Origin: Elmis aenea
Taxonomy: Eukaryota; Arthropoda; Insecta; Coleoptera; Elmidae
DNA length: 64,000 nt
Assembly: GCA_947652605.1 (NCBI GenBank)
Contig: OX393581.1
Coordinates: 14,326,640-14,390,639 of the forward strand
Direction of reading: 5' to 3'
The notes beneath the pieces are model-generated. The model was not told the origin of the DNA, did not search any database, and saw only the letters and a program-made list of their open reading frames with translations. Position 1 is the first letter of the stretch; each line of letters opens with the position of its first letter. The position numbers and the translations under genes were made by a program. Positions 23,195 to 34,615 of this stretch are shown piece by piece.

Positions 23195-23870
23195 TATGAT
23201 CGTTACAACAGAAAACGAAGGGTATAGCATCACTTTAAATTGGCTTAGGTTGGAACAGGTAGAAAGCTTTAAATATTTAGGAGAAAAATGGAGGGATGGA
23301 CAAGGAAATAAGCGTAAGCACAGGAAATGTGGGAAGAATATTTAAAAGTTTAAGATCAGCATTTCGGAAATAGAGAAGTCCCAAAACGAACAAAAGTGAA
23401 AGTTGAAAAAAAAATAGTAACACCAGCACTTTTACACGGAAGTGAAACGTGGACACAAACAAAAATAGTAGCCGAGTGAATGCAGCAGAAATGAGATTTC
23501 TAAGAAAAATCCAAGGAAAAACCAGAAAAGATCGAATCAGAAATATAGAAAACAATTAAAAATAAAATCAGTTGAAAATACAAGAAAGACAGCTGGGATG
23601 GTTGGGTCACGTTTATAGGATGAAAGAAGAAAGGTTAACCAGATAAGCCTATAAAGCAAGATCACAGGAGAAAAACAAACGAGGTAGACCAAGAAAAACC
23701 TGGCAAGACGAAGTTAAAAAAGCAGCAGCGGATAGAAACATCTAATGGAAAGACATAAAAAAGCTAGCACAAGAAAGTAAAACGTGGAAAAAAGTCAGCA
23801 CAACACAATTCAATAGTCCTACACCTATCAGTAGAAAGACTTATGACTAAATAAAAAATAATATAATAGC
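23195..23870 (+). pseudogene. RTE-like LINE 3' end (C-terminus of reverse transcriptase ORF)
   Basis: This fragment reads MIVTTENEGYSITLNWLRLE, then SFKYLG, later RVNAAEMRFLRKIQGKTRKD, and RQLGWLGHVYRMKEERLTR before a stop. It then continues with the basic tail (KRGRPRKTWQDEV, then KDIKKLAQESKTWK). It ends with CTATCAGTAGAAAG and ATGACTAAATAAA, followed by an A/T-rich simple tail. Stops and frameshifts make it a pseudogene. It is the plus-strand partner of the inverted copy at 24187-25425; their 3' ends face each other about 320 bp apart. Confidence 0.88.
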
Positions 23871-24186
23871 GGTACATTAATGTATACAACGCCTTAGTTG
23901 ATCTGTCTGAGGCAGAATGATAAAGTTGCGTTTTTAAATAGAAACTATACTTAACTTTGCCTTGAAAAAGAAGTATATTTTTTGGTCGAAAAACATTACT
24001 TACATTTTTTGTTTGTTTAGGGATTATGTATTAAAATAAATTAACTACAGGATATACTATAAAAAACAAACCTTTTTCTGTCGTGTGGAAGCCAACTGAT
24101 TTCAAGTTTTTTTTAAAGTAACATCCTTCTTAAAATAAAAGGAATTTATCTCCAACAAATGAATATTGTCATTTTATTATTATTAT

Positions 24187-25425
24187 TTTTATTATTTAGT
24201 CATGAGTCCTTCTACTGTTAGGTGTAGGACTGTTGAGTTGTTGTGTGCTGACTTTTTTTCATGTTTTTCTGTCATGTGCTAGCCTTTTTATGTCTTTCCA
24301 TTTGATGTTTCTATCCGCTGCTGCTTTTTTAACTTCGTCTTGCCAGGTTTTTCTTGGTCTACCTCGTTTGTTTTTCTCCTGTGATCTTGCTTTATAGGCT
24401 TATCTGGTTAACCTTTCTTCTTTCATCCTATAAATGTGACCCAACCATCCCAGCTGCCTTTCCTGTATTTTTGTTTCAACTGATTTTATCTTTAATTGTT
24501 CTCTATATGTTTCGTTTCCGATTCTGTCTTTTTGTGTTTTTCCTTGGATTTTTCTTAGAAATCTCATTTCAGCTGCATTCACTCGGCTACTATTTTTATT
24601 TGTTAGTGCCCACGTTTCACTTCTGTATAAAAGTGCCGGAGTTACTACCTTTTTGACCATTTCTACTTTTGTTGTTTTTGGGACTTCTCTATTTCAAAAA
24701 AATGTTGTTCTTAAACTGTTAAATATTCTTCCCACATTTTTTGTCCTTTCGCTTATTTCCTTGTCCATTCCTCCATTTTTCTCTATGATCACTCCTAAAT
24801 ATTTAAAGCTTTCTACCTGTTCCAACCTAAGCCCATTTAAAGTGATGCTATGCCCTTTGTTTTCTGTTGTAACGATCATAGCTTTAATTTTTCGGTATTT
24901 ATTTTCATATTAATTTTTTCCAATTCCAGGTTTAGAGTTTCTAAATTATGTTGCAGGTTTTTTTTCCGTTTCCGCGACTAAGACCATGTCGTCTGCGAAC
25001 ATTAGCTCCGTTATGTTAATTTTTTCCATTTTCCAGTTGCCTAGGTGAAAACGGTCTCATTTTTTGTTTTACTTTTTTAATTACCCCATCTATGACTACT
25101 GAGAATAATAATGGGCCTCCTTGTTTTAAGCCCTCTTTTGTTTCAAACTCTTCCGATTCTTCATTTTGCGTTTCTACAATATTTACTGTTTTTTCGTACA
25201 TCGCTTTTATTATGTCGATTGTTTCTATTTGTATTCCCTTCTTTCTTAGGCCCCTCCATACGTCTTTTCTTTTGATTTTATCGAATGCGTTTTTCAAGTC
25301 TATAAAACATAAATTTATTTCCTTGTTTTTTGTTAAGCTCTTTTCTATTGTTTGTCTTAATATAAAGACTGGGTCTTGGCTACTCCTTCCTCTTCTAAAA
25401 CCATATTGGGATTCTTCTAGTCAAC
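24187..25425 (-). pseudogene. RTE-like LINE reverse transcriptase, 5'-truncated
   Basis: This is the best preserved LINE copy in the window. On the minus strand it starts near 25425 with EESQYGFRRGRSSQDPVFIL, then CFIDLKNAFDKIKRKDVWRG, then GLKQGGPLLFSVVIDGVIKK. The catalytic box reads FADDMVLVAETE near 24990, a variant of YADD. After a frameshift come MIVTTENKGHSITLNGLRLE, SFKYLGVIIEKNGGMD, then TPALLYRSETWALTNKNSS and RQLGWLGHIYRMKEERLTR, with the KRGRPRKTWQDEVKKAA tail. The 3' end carries an AATAATAAT-type tail. The RTE-like assignment rests on this C-terminal block. At least two frameshifts and a short deletion in the GGPLSP segment make it inactive. Confidence 0.9.
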
Positions 25426-25429
25426 CCAA

Positions 25430-26788
25430 AATTTCTAAACTTTTTTTTAACTATCTTGACAGATTAAAAATATTTACTTATTTCGGTTGATCGACCATAT
25501 CTAGTTAACCATGGAAAATTAACTTTTACGATAAGCAGTTTTTATTTTATCTATCTATCTATCTATCTATCTATTACGATTTAGCATTCGCCAATGGTAA
25601 ACTTGAATTTCGGTCAGGTGATGTGGAGATGTATCCAAAAGCCCAAGTAAAAGTGGGTTTTCCACTATTTTTTAAAATTATTCAAGTGTTTAGACTACCA
25701 AACAAACAGATCATTTTAGTTCTTCACAGTTTTCTGCCAGCAGTTTCTTGTAGTTTGACTTTTAAGTTCAATTAATTCAATGGATACGAATAAAAGTATG
25801 TAAAATTAAAATTAATTGATTTTATATTTAATTTGGTACAATTTCAAATTTTTTATGCAACATACAAAATGTTAACACTTTTATCTGCAGTAAGAAGATT
25901 TTTGTACGTTTAAAAATTTATTGTAGCTCTTCTCATACTTAGGAACAATTATTATTTAAGCAAACCTGTATCTCTTATAATAAGCGAGATCCCCATGCTG
26001 GAAATCTTATCTGGGACACTCTGTGTAGTTCCACATAAAAATGATTTTATTTTGTCTAAATAAAAATCAGATAGTATTTGCTCTTCGTGTCAAATTTTAA
26101 CATTTCTTTAACTATTTAGTTCGGTGAATTCTTTTAGAAATTAACACACTAAAAATTTGTCTAAATGGCAAAAGGCAACAGTGTCAAACTCATATAAAAT
26201 TTAAGATCGGTACAACTGACATCAAAGTTTAGTCCACGTGTACATTTTTAACTTTCAAGATAACTAAAAATCAGAATGTTCATTCATGAAACACAAAATT
26301 CATTCACAAAGGAAACTAACGAGGAAGCATCCCAAAGCTATAAAATAAACGTTAACATTTTAATACTGTGTAAACCTCATTAGATAGGCATTTTCGATTT
26401 TTAACATACCAATAACTTTTTATCGAAAATAGTATCTCGCCTTCAGATTTTAATCTTTGCGTGTTTTACCAAACAAACGAACAAAATGTGCATTCTATCC
26501 AACATTCCATCACAATGTTAACAGTTTAAAAACATTTATGCAAAACTTCAAATTTAAAAACGCCTGTAAACAATAATAGTCATCAATCTATTTCCTGTTG
26601 TTATAATTTTTGTTGTTTTTTACGGTTCTAGAAACAGTTCACCACTACGCAAGTTGGATTCCATAAACTTAAGGTGTTTAAATATGTAACATTTCTGAAC
26701 GAAGCTAAATCAAAACAATATAATAAGAAGAGACAGAACATACAAATGGCTTGTATTTATTGATTAATCGGTTATAAATAAACGTTTC
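25430..26788. other. AT-rich non-coding DNA with a TCTA microsatellite
   Basis: No gene or bounded element seen apart from the microsatellite near 25550. Confidence 0.5.
25548..25574. repeat. (TATC)n microsatellite
   Basis: Six to seven uninterrupted TATC units follow a T-rich run. Confidence 0.95.
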
Positions 26789-26990
26789 TAATTAAATTAT
26801 TTGAACGAATAATTGAAAAGAGACTACGTAAGAAAATGGAACCAACATTAACAAAAACGCAAAGCGGATTCCGGAAAAACAGAAGTACCCAAGATCACGC
26901 GTTTAAATTAAAAGAAATCATATGTAGAAATTTGACAAGATAAAAGCGGTTTATCTAGTTTTTTAGACATGGAAAAGGCGTTCATTCATT
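26789..26990 (+). pseudogene. Short LINE reverse transcriptase fragment
   Basis: The frame reads LFERIIEKRLRKKMEPTLTK, then TQSGFRKNRSTQDHAFKLKE, then after a stop and a frameshift FLDMEKAF. The QSGFRKNRSTQDH block is the conserved 'Q-x-GFR-x-x-RST-x-D' segment of LINE reverse transcriptases. The fragment breaks off at 26985 into four ATTC units. It is too short to place in a family. Confidence 0.8.
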
Positions 26991-27315
26991 CATTCATTTA
27001 AAAGTAAATTTCTAACGTGTTGTGTTCGTAAAATTGTGGTTGTTTTTAAATATATGCAGTTTTTTTAAATGTTAAATTCCCCTGTGTGCTAATCTTCTTT
27101 AAGAATATAATATCTAAATCATTTTAATTTTCAATTTTAACAATTCAACTTTAACAATATTTTTCACCATTAACAAAATTTTAACTTATCAATTATTTCA
27201 ACATTATGGAAAATAATTTTTCATCACATTAAATTTTAAACATCCCTGAGGATGCCAAAAAAATCTAGTTTCGGCGAAATATGCAGAACGTTTTAATAAA
27301 TAAAAAAAAAAAAAC
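26991..27315 (+). repeat. Possible retroposon 3' end with poly(A)-like tail
   Basis: An AT-rich stretch ends with CTGAGGATGCC, an unpaired run, GGCGAAATATG, then TTAATAAATAAAAAAAAAAA. CTGAGGATGCC with GGCGAAA makes a small stem of a type common near the 3' ends of insect repeats, and it resembles a CUGANGA...GAAA core. The A-run suggests retroposition. The left limit is not defined. Confidence 0.4.
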
Positions 27316-28425
27316 TGTTAGAAACCAGCAAACCATAGTTTAATTTTCGATAGATAGATAACAAAGAAATTGTCAACAATGGTTTTAAATTAAAACAATT
27401 TTATAACACCATCAGGAAACGCGCAAATTAAAAAAAAATTAGGACAAAACTTTGCATTTACAAAGAGATTTTTAAGCAGATGTACAAAAGTCTAAACAGA
27501 ACGTATTTAAACGTTTTTGCTTTAAAATGTATCTTTATATACATTTTATCAACTAAATATGCAATTTTAATCAAAATATTTTAACAAAAACAAATTTATG
27601 GTAATTTACTCAAACACGTTGTATACATTTTCATAATAAGAGGTGCAAGCGCGCATCTATTTAATTTAAAAGACGAGTAATTCGTGTTTGTTTATTATCT
27701 TGTATTAAATTATTAAATAATTGAATAATTAAGCGGCATGCGTAAAACAACGGCTTTTAAATTTCTTAGTAATGGGGGAATAACATAAAAATACAGATTT
27801 ATCTGATGACAAACCTCTTGAGTTAATTTCGTATACACACATAAAAAAAAAACCATAAAAGTGTTATTACGAGAATGGGTAAATTGTACAGTTATGAATC
27901 AAATAAACCTTAAAAATCACTGAGTAACGATGCAAAAAAATAATGTAAACACTGTTTAAAGTTTTTGTTTTGCAGATTAACATGGCACTACTATTAAATA
28001 GATGCTTTTCCTTTTTTCATAAAAGAACTCAAGATAAACAGCATAGTATATTACTGTACTTTTGTTTGTCCATCAAACTCAACATTAAAATAAGTACTGA
28101 TGTTATTTTTACAAAACAAAATTGTTCGTGTTATCCATGATACAAAGAGTATTAACTAAAAACAGTTTTAAAAATGATTATAATAATATTCATTTTTAAA
28201 TAACAGAAGATAATAATTAATGTGTAACAAGTTTAATACTGCTGATAAATAATTTAAAAATCCTAGGTGGGAGTGTTCATTGACGCAAACTAGTTAATTT
28301 AAAACAGACGTCAACGGCGAATTAAAAAGGGAATTGTATAATACTTAATTGTGGGTGGAATTAATTTATTTCAGCAACTATTAAAGCTAAACAACGTCAA
28401 TTAAATAAAAAAGGGCATTATTTAC
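27316..28425 (-). other. Intron downstream of the host exon; no other feature
   Basis: AT-rich sequence following the splice donor (minus strand GTAAATAATG at 28425). No repeat boundary or second exon was recognised. Confidence 0.55.
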
Positions 28426-29989
28426 CTGTTTCAAATGAGGCAAGGGTTGTGGCTGATTATCAACATCCTCATCGCCGCTGGGAGTCGAACAAGTGGAACA
28501 ATCTGAAGCTTTTCTGAACGGAGTTCTCAAAATGTATTCCGTGTCTAAGTTGCTAATGCTCGAACCACAATAATTTAAATTACTACAAGAACTATGTAAA
28601 CTCGAGTCCGGGGATGAAGTTACGTCTTTTCTTTGACTCCGGAAGTACTCTATGTCTTCCAAGGATAGACCGATTACGTCGTCGGAATAATCGCTAACGA
28701 CCACGGAAGGGGTGCGCCAGTACCGATACCTCGGAGCGTCTTCGCCGTCGTCCGTAAGGCAACTTTGCCTTCGACTCTCGTTTAAAATTTTTTCATCACT
28801 CCCGACACCTTCACTACCACAATCACTAAATTTTCTGTCTAAAGGGCATAACACGCACTGAGCTTCTATCAAGGTTTTTGAAGGCACACTTCCGTGATCC
28901 ACTGATCCTCGAGGGCTATACGGACTATAAGCTGCTTGCGATTCGAGGGTTTTAAAGTCTCTGTATTGCGTCTTATCGATGTTATCACTCCACATTTGAT
29001 TCACGTTGGTCAAGTCGTCGTCACTTTGATTAAAACCAACAGCAGAATCGGAGCTTCCGCATCTTCTAACACTCATGGGTTTGAACCAGCTTCTTTCACG
29101 CTCATCATCGCTGGTTCCAGAAGAACTGCAGTAACCGCTCGGGGGTGGTGCAAGAAGACAATCGTACGACTTCTCCGCTTCCGGTATTTCTGATTTGTTT
29201 TCTTGGACGCCGTCACTTTTTATTTCCTGGTTCATACTTTCCGTGTCGTTATCGACTTCGTTTAATTTATTGGAACTGTGTTCCAACAACGAAACGTACT
29301 GTTCTCTCATCTGTTTAACACTTTTAAAGACGGTTCCATCAGCAGGAAATTTATTATCCATTTGAAAGACCCCGGTTCGGCGTTGTCTTTGTTTAGCGGT
29401 CGCTGGCCCTTCGCTCACCGGGAATTCTTGCGGTGGGTCAGCATACAGCACGGGCTCTTTAACACATGGTGGTTTATTTGTTCGGTCGTCTTGTATATCA
29501 TACCCAGCCGCATGAGTTTGTTTGTAAACCGGTTCTGCCATCTGTTCAGTGTTATTTGAAATAGACATATCAACAACTGTGTGTGTGCAGAGATTTCTAT
29601 AGTAGTTGCTATGTTTTTCTGCTTTCGTTTTAACTAGCTCTCGCATATCTACGGCTACATCCGAAGAGTTGAATAAAAACTGCGGCTTACCAGTTTCGGC
29701 CATGGCGTCGGTGTACTGATCATCCGCATTACTTTCAAAGAACTCGAAAGACTGTGATGTATTGTTTTGCGGAAAGTCGTCGTATATTTCTATTTGTCCG
29801 CTGTAATCGTTTGTTATTATAGTTTTTAAGTAGCTTTTAGCGTCGCTCGCACACGCGTGCTGTTTTAAACTGTCTCCGGTGCTATCCAAGAAGCAAGGGG
29901 GTGAGACTCGAGGATATTCTACCCCGCCGATGAACCATGGGGACGACACTCTTCCCTGTTCCAAACGGCGGGACCAATAACCATTAAAA
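28426..29989 (-). CDS. Large internal exon of an unidentified host protein, Ser- and acidic-rich
   Basis: This is the only convincing host coding sequence. On the minus strand a pyrimidine-rich tract and GCAG (ending 29990) precede the exon, and CAG|GTAAAT (28426/28425) closes it. The exon is 1564 bp, one base plus 521 codons, all open. It starts FNGYWSRRLEQGRVSSPWF and ends QPQPLPHLKQ. The protein looks mostly disordered, with many Ser, Asp and Glu. Features include PPPSGYCSSSGTSDDE, SPYSPRGS, basophilic phosphosite-like RRQS and RKAS, and a distinctive RYWRTPSVVVSDYSDDVIG segment followed by LEDIEYFRSQR. I see no enzymatic domain or membrane segment within the exon itself. From memory, similar text occurs in the regulatory part of insect RhoGEF-type proteins (puratrophin-like), but I hold that loosely. 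The longer open frame (to 30105, with an in-frame ATG at its start) runs into the intron and is not the true start. Base composition is much richer in G+C than the flanks. Confidence 0.85.
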
Positions 29990-30010
29990 CTGCAAAAAAA
30001 AACGTTCTTA
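29990..30010 (-). other. Splice acceptor of the host exon
   Basis: On the minus strand, ACGTTTTTTTTTGCAG lies immediately before TTTTAATGGTTATTGG. A strong T-tract and a CAG make this a good acceptor. It places the exon start after the second base of a codon. Confidence 0.8.
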
Positions 30011-31159
30011 ATCACCACACCAATAATTAACAAAATAGTTCTTACAAAATGATAAAAACGTCTATAAATGTTTATAATTTTAGCATGAACGTTACCACTT
30101 CCCAAAGTCTAGACGATGTACTGTTTTTAAACTAAAAAGAGTTTAAGGCAACCGATTAGCAAAGTCAATGACACAAACGATGGTTAGAACAATATAACTT
30201 ATAATAATTTTAATTTAAAACTGTACACCTTCCACTACGCCATCGTTTGACGTCAAATCTACTAAGCATATTGTGGCATTTATCACGAACCAGCAAAACT
30301 ACGCTTACCTTTGCTCTAAACAAAGTTAAAAAGGTCATATTTCAACTAGATAAGACGTTAGGCGTAATTAAACACTCATTCTTTCTATTAGCATTAACGC
30401 ATCAAATTACACACAACACAACTGTATCATAAGAACGCAACATACACTTCGCGTTTTAACTCTACGAAGAACTCATTAACCAACCTTATTTTAACAGTTA
30501 CATCTTCTAACAACTGCTGCACTTTCTTATAAGCTTCATAACACTTATGTCTAAGTTTGCCTGAACTTATAAAACAAATTAGTTGCATAAATAGTAAAAG
30601 TATAAGGAGTTTTGTAGTATATGCCAACAGAATTTTAAACAAAATGCGACGTGCTCATAGGAATTAAAAGATAAAATGCATTGTTAAACAATTATAGCCA
30701 TAAGCAAAGTGGATGTATCCGTGCAATAAAACGATAAGAAAATAAAATGTATTGTATGCTTAAGTTACAACGTGTGTTGGGAAATGTTTCAACGACATCT
30801 TTGCTCGCCTTGGCGACGGAATGACAAATGAGGACATGATAATACTACAGGTGTCGGTGAGATTGCCTTTGAAAATTTTCAAATAAACGAGCTACAAACA
30901 AACACGACTCTAGAATTTCGAATTAGGTCATAAAAAGATCTGTAAGAGGGTTATGGACAACAGAAATCAGGGTTTTTTGTAGCAGTCTTTACCAAAAAAT
31001 ATCAAAGTATTTCAGTGATTTATCTAATTTTATTCCCTACTTTTTAATTTAAGTTTAAGTAAAGAAAAGTGCAATAATCTGATTTTAGATGTAAGACATT
31101 AAAAAATTTCAATGTTCCTCACAATGTTTTTTGCTGGAAGGAAATTTTAGAGGTAAAAC
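30011..31159. other. Presumed upstream intron, AT-rich, nothing recognised
   Basis: No additional exon or bounded repeat was found. Short frames here (30247-30432 and 30427-30642) show no known motif. Confidence 0.45.
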
Positions 31160-32090
31160 AAAATTTGTTGGAGATCATGTGCTTTATAACTATAACCTAA
31201 AATTGTTTGCAACTGTACCAAGTGTTTAGTTGCCGCGCACCGATATGTAAGTTTTTTTACTTTAAATGCAACGCCCTGTATATTTTTCACTTTTTAGATT
31301 CCAAATTAAATTTTCTTTCCAAAATGTACAAGGATTTTGTACCTAAAATCATTAGTTTTTGATTTATTTACTTTTTGAAAATATTGACGGATAATAGGGG
31401 AGATTTTTGTTTGCCTTGATTAAGAGTAGATAAACAACCATACCATAATAAATGTTTTGTTTTAATAAACCTTACGAATAATGAAAATGAACAGACTAAA
31501 ATTAGAATTGAAATTAAACGTGTATTATTTTGATTTTTTACCATTTTATCAAGGCCTTCTGTTTTAATTCTGTCAACTATTGCTTGTATGCCCATAAAGT
31601 ATCATTGAAAAAAGCAATAACTTCAAAAATTGTAGTTTTAGACAAGAAACATCTTGAAAGTTTAGTAAAGACAATTAAATTATCTACAAGAAAATTAAAA
31701 AAAACACAAGGTGTTAACTCACAAATTATTTTACACTGATGTTGTTAAATCGCGAAATAAAAATATTTTGTTACAGATCTGAATTCGCCAATATTTTCAA
31801 AAAAACGTAAATAACTCGAAAACTAATAATTTTAGGTACAAGAAACCTTTAACATTTTGGAAAGAAAATTAAATTTGAAATCTAAAAAGTAAAAAATATG
31901 CAGTGTGTTGCATTTAAAGTAAAAAAGTTATGTAACAGCGCGCGTCAACTAAATACTCGGTATAGCTGAAAACAATTGTAGGTTATGAAGCACATGATCT
32001 CCAACAAATTTGGTGTTGAGAAGTTTTTTTCTATTTTGAATAATAAACCATATAATGAAGGAAATAAGCACTAGGTGGACACACTGTATA
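31160..32090. repeat. Inverted-repeat element of the TACAGTGTG family
   Basis: The left arm (31165-31395) contains TTTGTTGGAGATCATGTGCT, CTTTAAATGCAAC, and ATTTTCTTTCCAAAATGT. The right arm (31770-32010) is its inverted copy (AGCACATGATCTCCAACAAA, GTTGCATTTAAAG). About 370 bp separates them. The right side runs on to GTGGACACACTGTATAC, a terminus like that of the MITE at 34616. The left terminus is lost. Confidence 0.7.
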
Positions 32091-32094
32091 CTTC

Positions 32095-32755
32095 CCCAAG
32101 GAATCGGATTAGTTTGTTGATATTTCTTTAAATATGGACCGTTTCTTATTTATTATGCTTGACACACTTTGTTTGTTTTACAATTTTATAAAATTACAAA
32201 GTAGTAAGCATTAACATCATATCCAAATTATTTTTAATTTAAGCAATTTCTTGACTCTTAGATTATAATCAGAGGGACACATTTTTAGGGACGGACTGTA
32301 CACAAATCACGACTTCTTTTCTTACGATACTATTAAAATAAAAACCATAAAAATCCTACTATTTAGTTGCATTTCATAACTCCGCATAAATTAAGAAAAA
32401 AATCATTTTAATTGCGCTATTAAACGCAAGCCGTTAAAAAAAAACTTCAACCCATCTACTTTAACCTTGAGCCACAGAGATTCTGCCTGTAAGGCCATAA
32501 GTTAATACTTTTTAATGAAGCAATAAAAACGCCCACATAATTGCAACTAGTGGTTATTTTTTTTATTAATTTTATTGTCGGTTCCTTATACCGTTCCAAC
32601 AGAGTAATCCTACAGTTTCGCGCTACAAAATATCAATTATTATTCTCTTTTTTGCAAACTACTTGAAAGTGTAACAGGAAGTTGTAAATTATACAGTAGA
32701 GGTAGCTGTAAAGATCAAAATAAATAAACTGGAAGCTCAGCGTGAGGCACAATTA
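32095..32755. other. AT-rich non-coding DNA, nothing recognised
   Basis: No gene or bounded repeat seen. Confidence 0.5.
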
Positions 32756-32757
32756 TA

Positions 32758-34057
32758 AAGCGTTTTTTTTAGAGGTATAGAACTTTAAAAGGAAATAAAA
32801 CACATCAAAATCATGGTAATGACCTTAGTATTGGCTTTATTAAAAATATAATTTTATGCCATTTAATGTTTAAATATAATTTCTGGCATATGGGCGCCAC
32901 GGCTGGCTCTGAGGAACCGCAGTCTGGAAGTCCAATTTTCTACCACTTTTTCCAGTCGTTGTAGCCGTATATCAGCAATAATGCGACGATTATTTGTTTC
33001 CAAATCGTCCAATTTCTGTGGTTTATTGGCGTAGGCTAAGGACCACATATCCCCACAGAAAATAATCCATGGGTGTAATGTCTCACGAACGTGGAGGCCA
33101 ATTCAGAGCAGCATTTCTCGAAATTATGCGCTCACCGAATGTTTCCTGCAATAATCTTATTGTGTCGCCAGCTGTGTGGCATGTTGCGCCGTCTTGCTGA
33201 AACCAAAGCTGTTCCACATTAACGCCATTCAACTGGGGAACGAAAAAGTCAGTGATCATGGATCTATAGCGCTTCCCATTGACTGTAACGTTCTGACCGG
33301 CATCATCTTTGAAGACATATGGGCCAATGATTCCACCAGCCCATAAAGCACACCAAACCGTGATTTTTTGTGGATGTAACGGCGTCTCAATAAAGGCTTC
33401 TGGTTGTTCTGCACTCCAAATCCGGCTATTATGTTTATTCACGTAGCCGTTCAACCAAAAATGAGCCTCATCGCTGAACAAGATTTTGTGATGGAAATGG
33501 TGGTCAACAGCAATCTTGTTTTCGGCCCATTCTCCAAACGTACGACGAGCATGATGGTCACGCGGCTTTAACTCTTGCACAAGCTGGATCTTATAGGCTC
33601 GTAAACCAAGATCTTTCCGTAAAATCTTTCATACAGTGGATGGACATAACTGTAATTGCTGTGCACGATGGCGAATCGACTCATTTGGGTCCTCCGCAAC
33701 ACTACGCTCTACTCTGGCAACAACTTCTTCAGTGCGCACTGTACGACGTCTCTGCGGATGCGAATTATCAATTAAAGTGTGCTTGGTACGAAAACGATTT
33801 ATGGTTGCTCGAATAGTTTGCTCTGATGGACGATTATGTCGGCCGTAAAATGGACGTAGCGCACAGTAAGTTTCGCGAACTGAACCATGATTTTCGAAAT
33901 AAATTTGCACTATTTGGAAACGTTGTTCTGGTGTAAGTCTATTCATGGCAAAATGGCACAACACACGCAACACAAAGCACCTGTTAACTTTTGAAAAAAC
34001 TGTCACTAGAAACAACGGTGCCAACTTGAAAATCAAACCTCTAAAAAAAACACCCTT
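32758..34057 (-). mobile_element. Mariner-family transposon, full length, inactive
   Basis: The termini are AAGCGTTTTTTTTAGAGG (left) and CCTCTAAAAAAAACACCCTT (right), an inverted repeat of about 18 bp. TA lies directly outside both ends (32756-32757 and 34058-34059), the Tc1/mariner target-site duplication. At 1300 bp the element has the normal mariner length and contains one transposase gene on the minus strand. Confidence 0.92.
32863..33946 (-). pseudogene. Mariner transposase, interrupted by stops and a frameshift
   Basis: The protein starts at 33946 with MNRLTPEQRFQIVQIYFENH, an N-terminal helix-turn-helix of the DNA-binding domain. The catalytic domain shows KILFSDEAHFWLNGYV (first Asp), then LWFQQDGATCHTAGDTI (second Asp). 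The third Asp is in DITPMDYFLWGYV, about 36 residues after the second, a longer spacing than the classical DD34D. Damage is clear. There is an in-frame TGA at about 33630 between PSTV and KILRKDLGL, a TGA replacing the residue before DITPMD at about 33083, and a frameshift between FLWGYV and the final ANKPQKLDDLETNNR region. The expected length is about 350 residues. No functional transposase can be made. Confidence 0.9.
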
Positions 34058-34059
34058 TA

Positions 34060-34613
34060 CATGAATGTTATAGTTCCAGCTATAAACCACAGCGAATTAA
34101 ATATTTGTACCATAGTATACAAGAAATCACTTCCATTTACGCAAAGTATGAGGTGCGTCATAACACGCAGTTATTCAATGGCTAAACGTACGTTAATTTG
34201 TTATTTTTACCATGCATTTATGACTAGATTAATAGATTTAAAAAAAAAACAGAAATTTAGCTAAATCTATGCGGTTAATTAATGTCCAGTTAGTTGCATG
34301 GACGTGCGTTAAATTTAAAAAATAAAATAACTCTTGATAACTAAGAATATGTTTGTTGTTATTATGAAAACGATGTCTGACGATTTCGTCAACTTTAATA
34401 AGTTATGTGCAACCAAACAATGAATTAACAACTTTTTAATTTTATAAATAAATGGTTTCAATTTTAAATAATAAAGTGATTTGTTTATTCATATAAATAA
34501 CGTTAATTAAAAATCAACACAAAAAAAACAACTAATTGCCCTTTAGTTTACAAAAATAAAAGCGGCAATTTTGGCCATTAAATTTATAAGAAACTAACAC
34601 ACAAACAAATATA
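34060..34613. other. AT-rich non-coding DNA, nothing recognised
   Basis: No gene or bounded repeat seen. Confidence 0.5.
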
Positions 34614-34615
34614 TA

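Noticed and set aside
23277..25490. Hydrophobic open frames antisense to the LINE copies (92-132 aa)
   Set aside because: They are shadows of the reverse transcriptase sequence on the opposite strand.
28936..29559. Two plus-strand open frames opposite the host exon
   Set aside because: They lack splice or start context and mirror the well-supported minus-strand exon.
29990..30105. The N-terminal extension of the host exon frame starting at an ATG at 30105
   Set aside because: It includes a T-rich splice acceptor tract, so it is intron sequence that happens to be open.
33636..33848. A 70-aa plus-strand frame with many Cys and Arg
   Set aside because: It is antisense to the mariner transposase.
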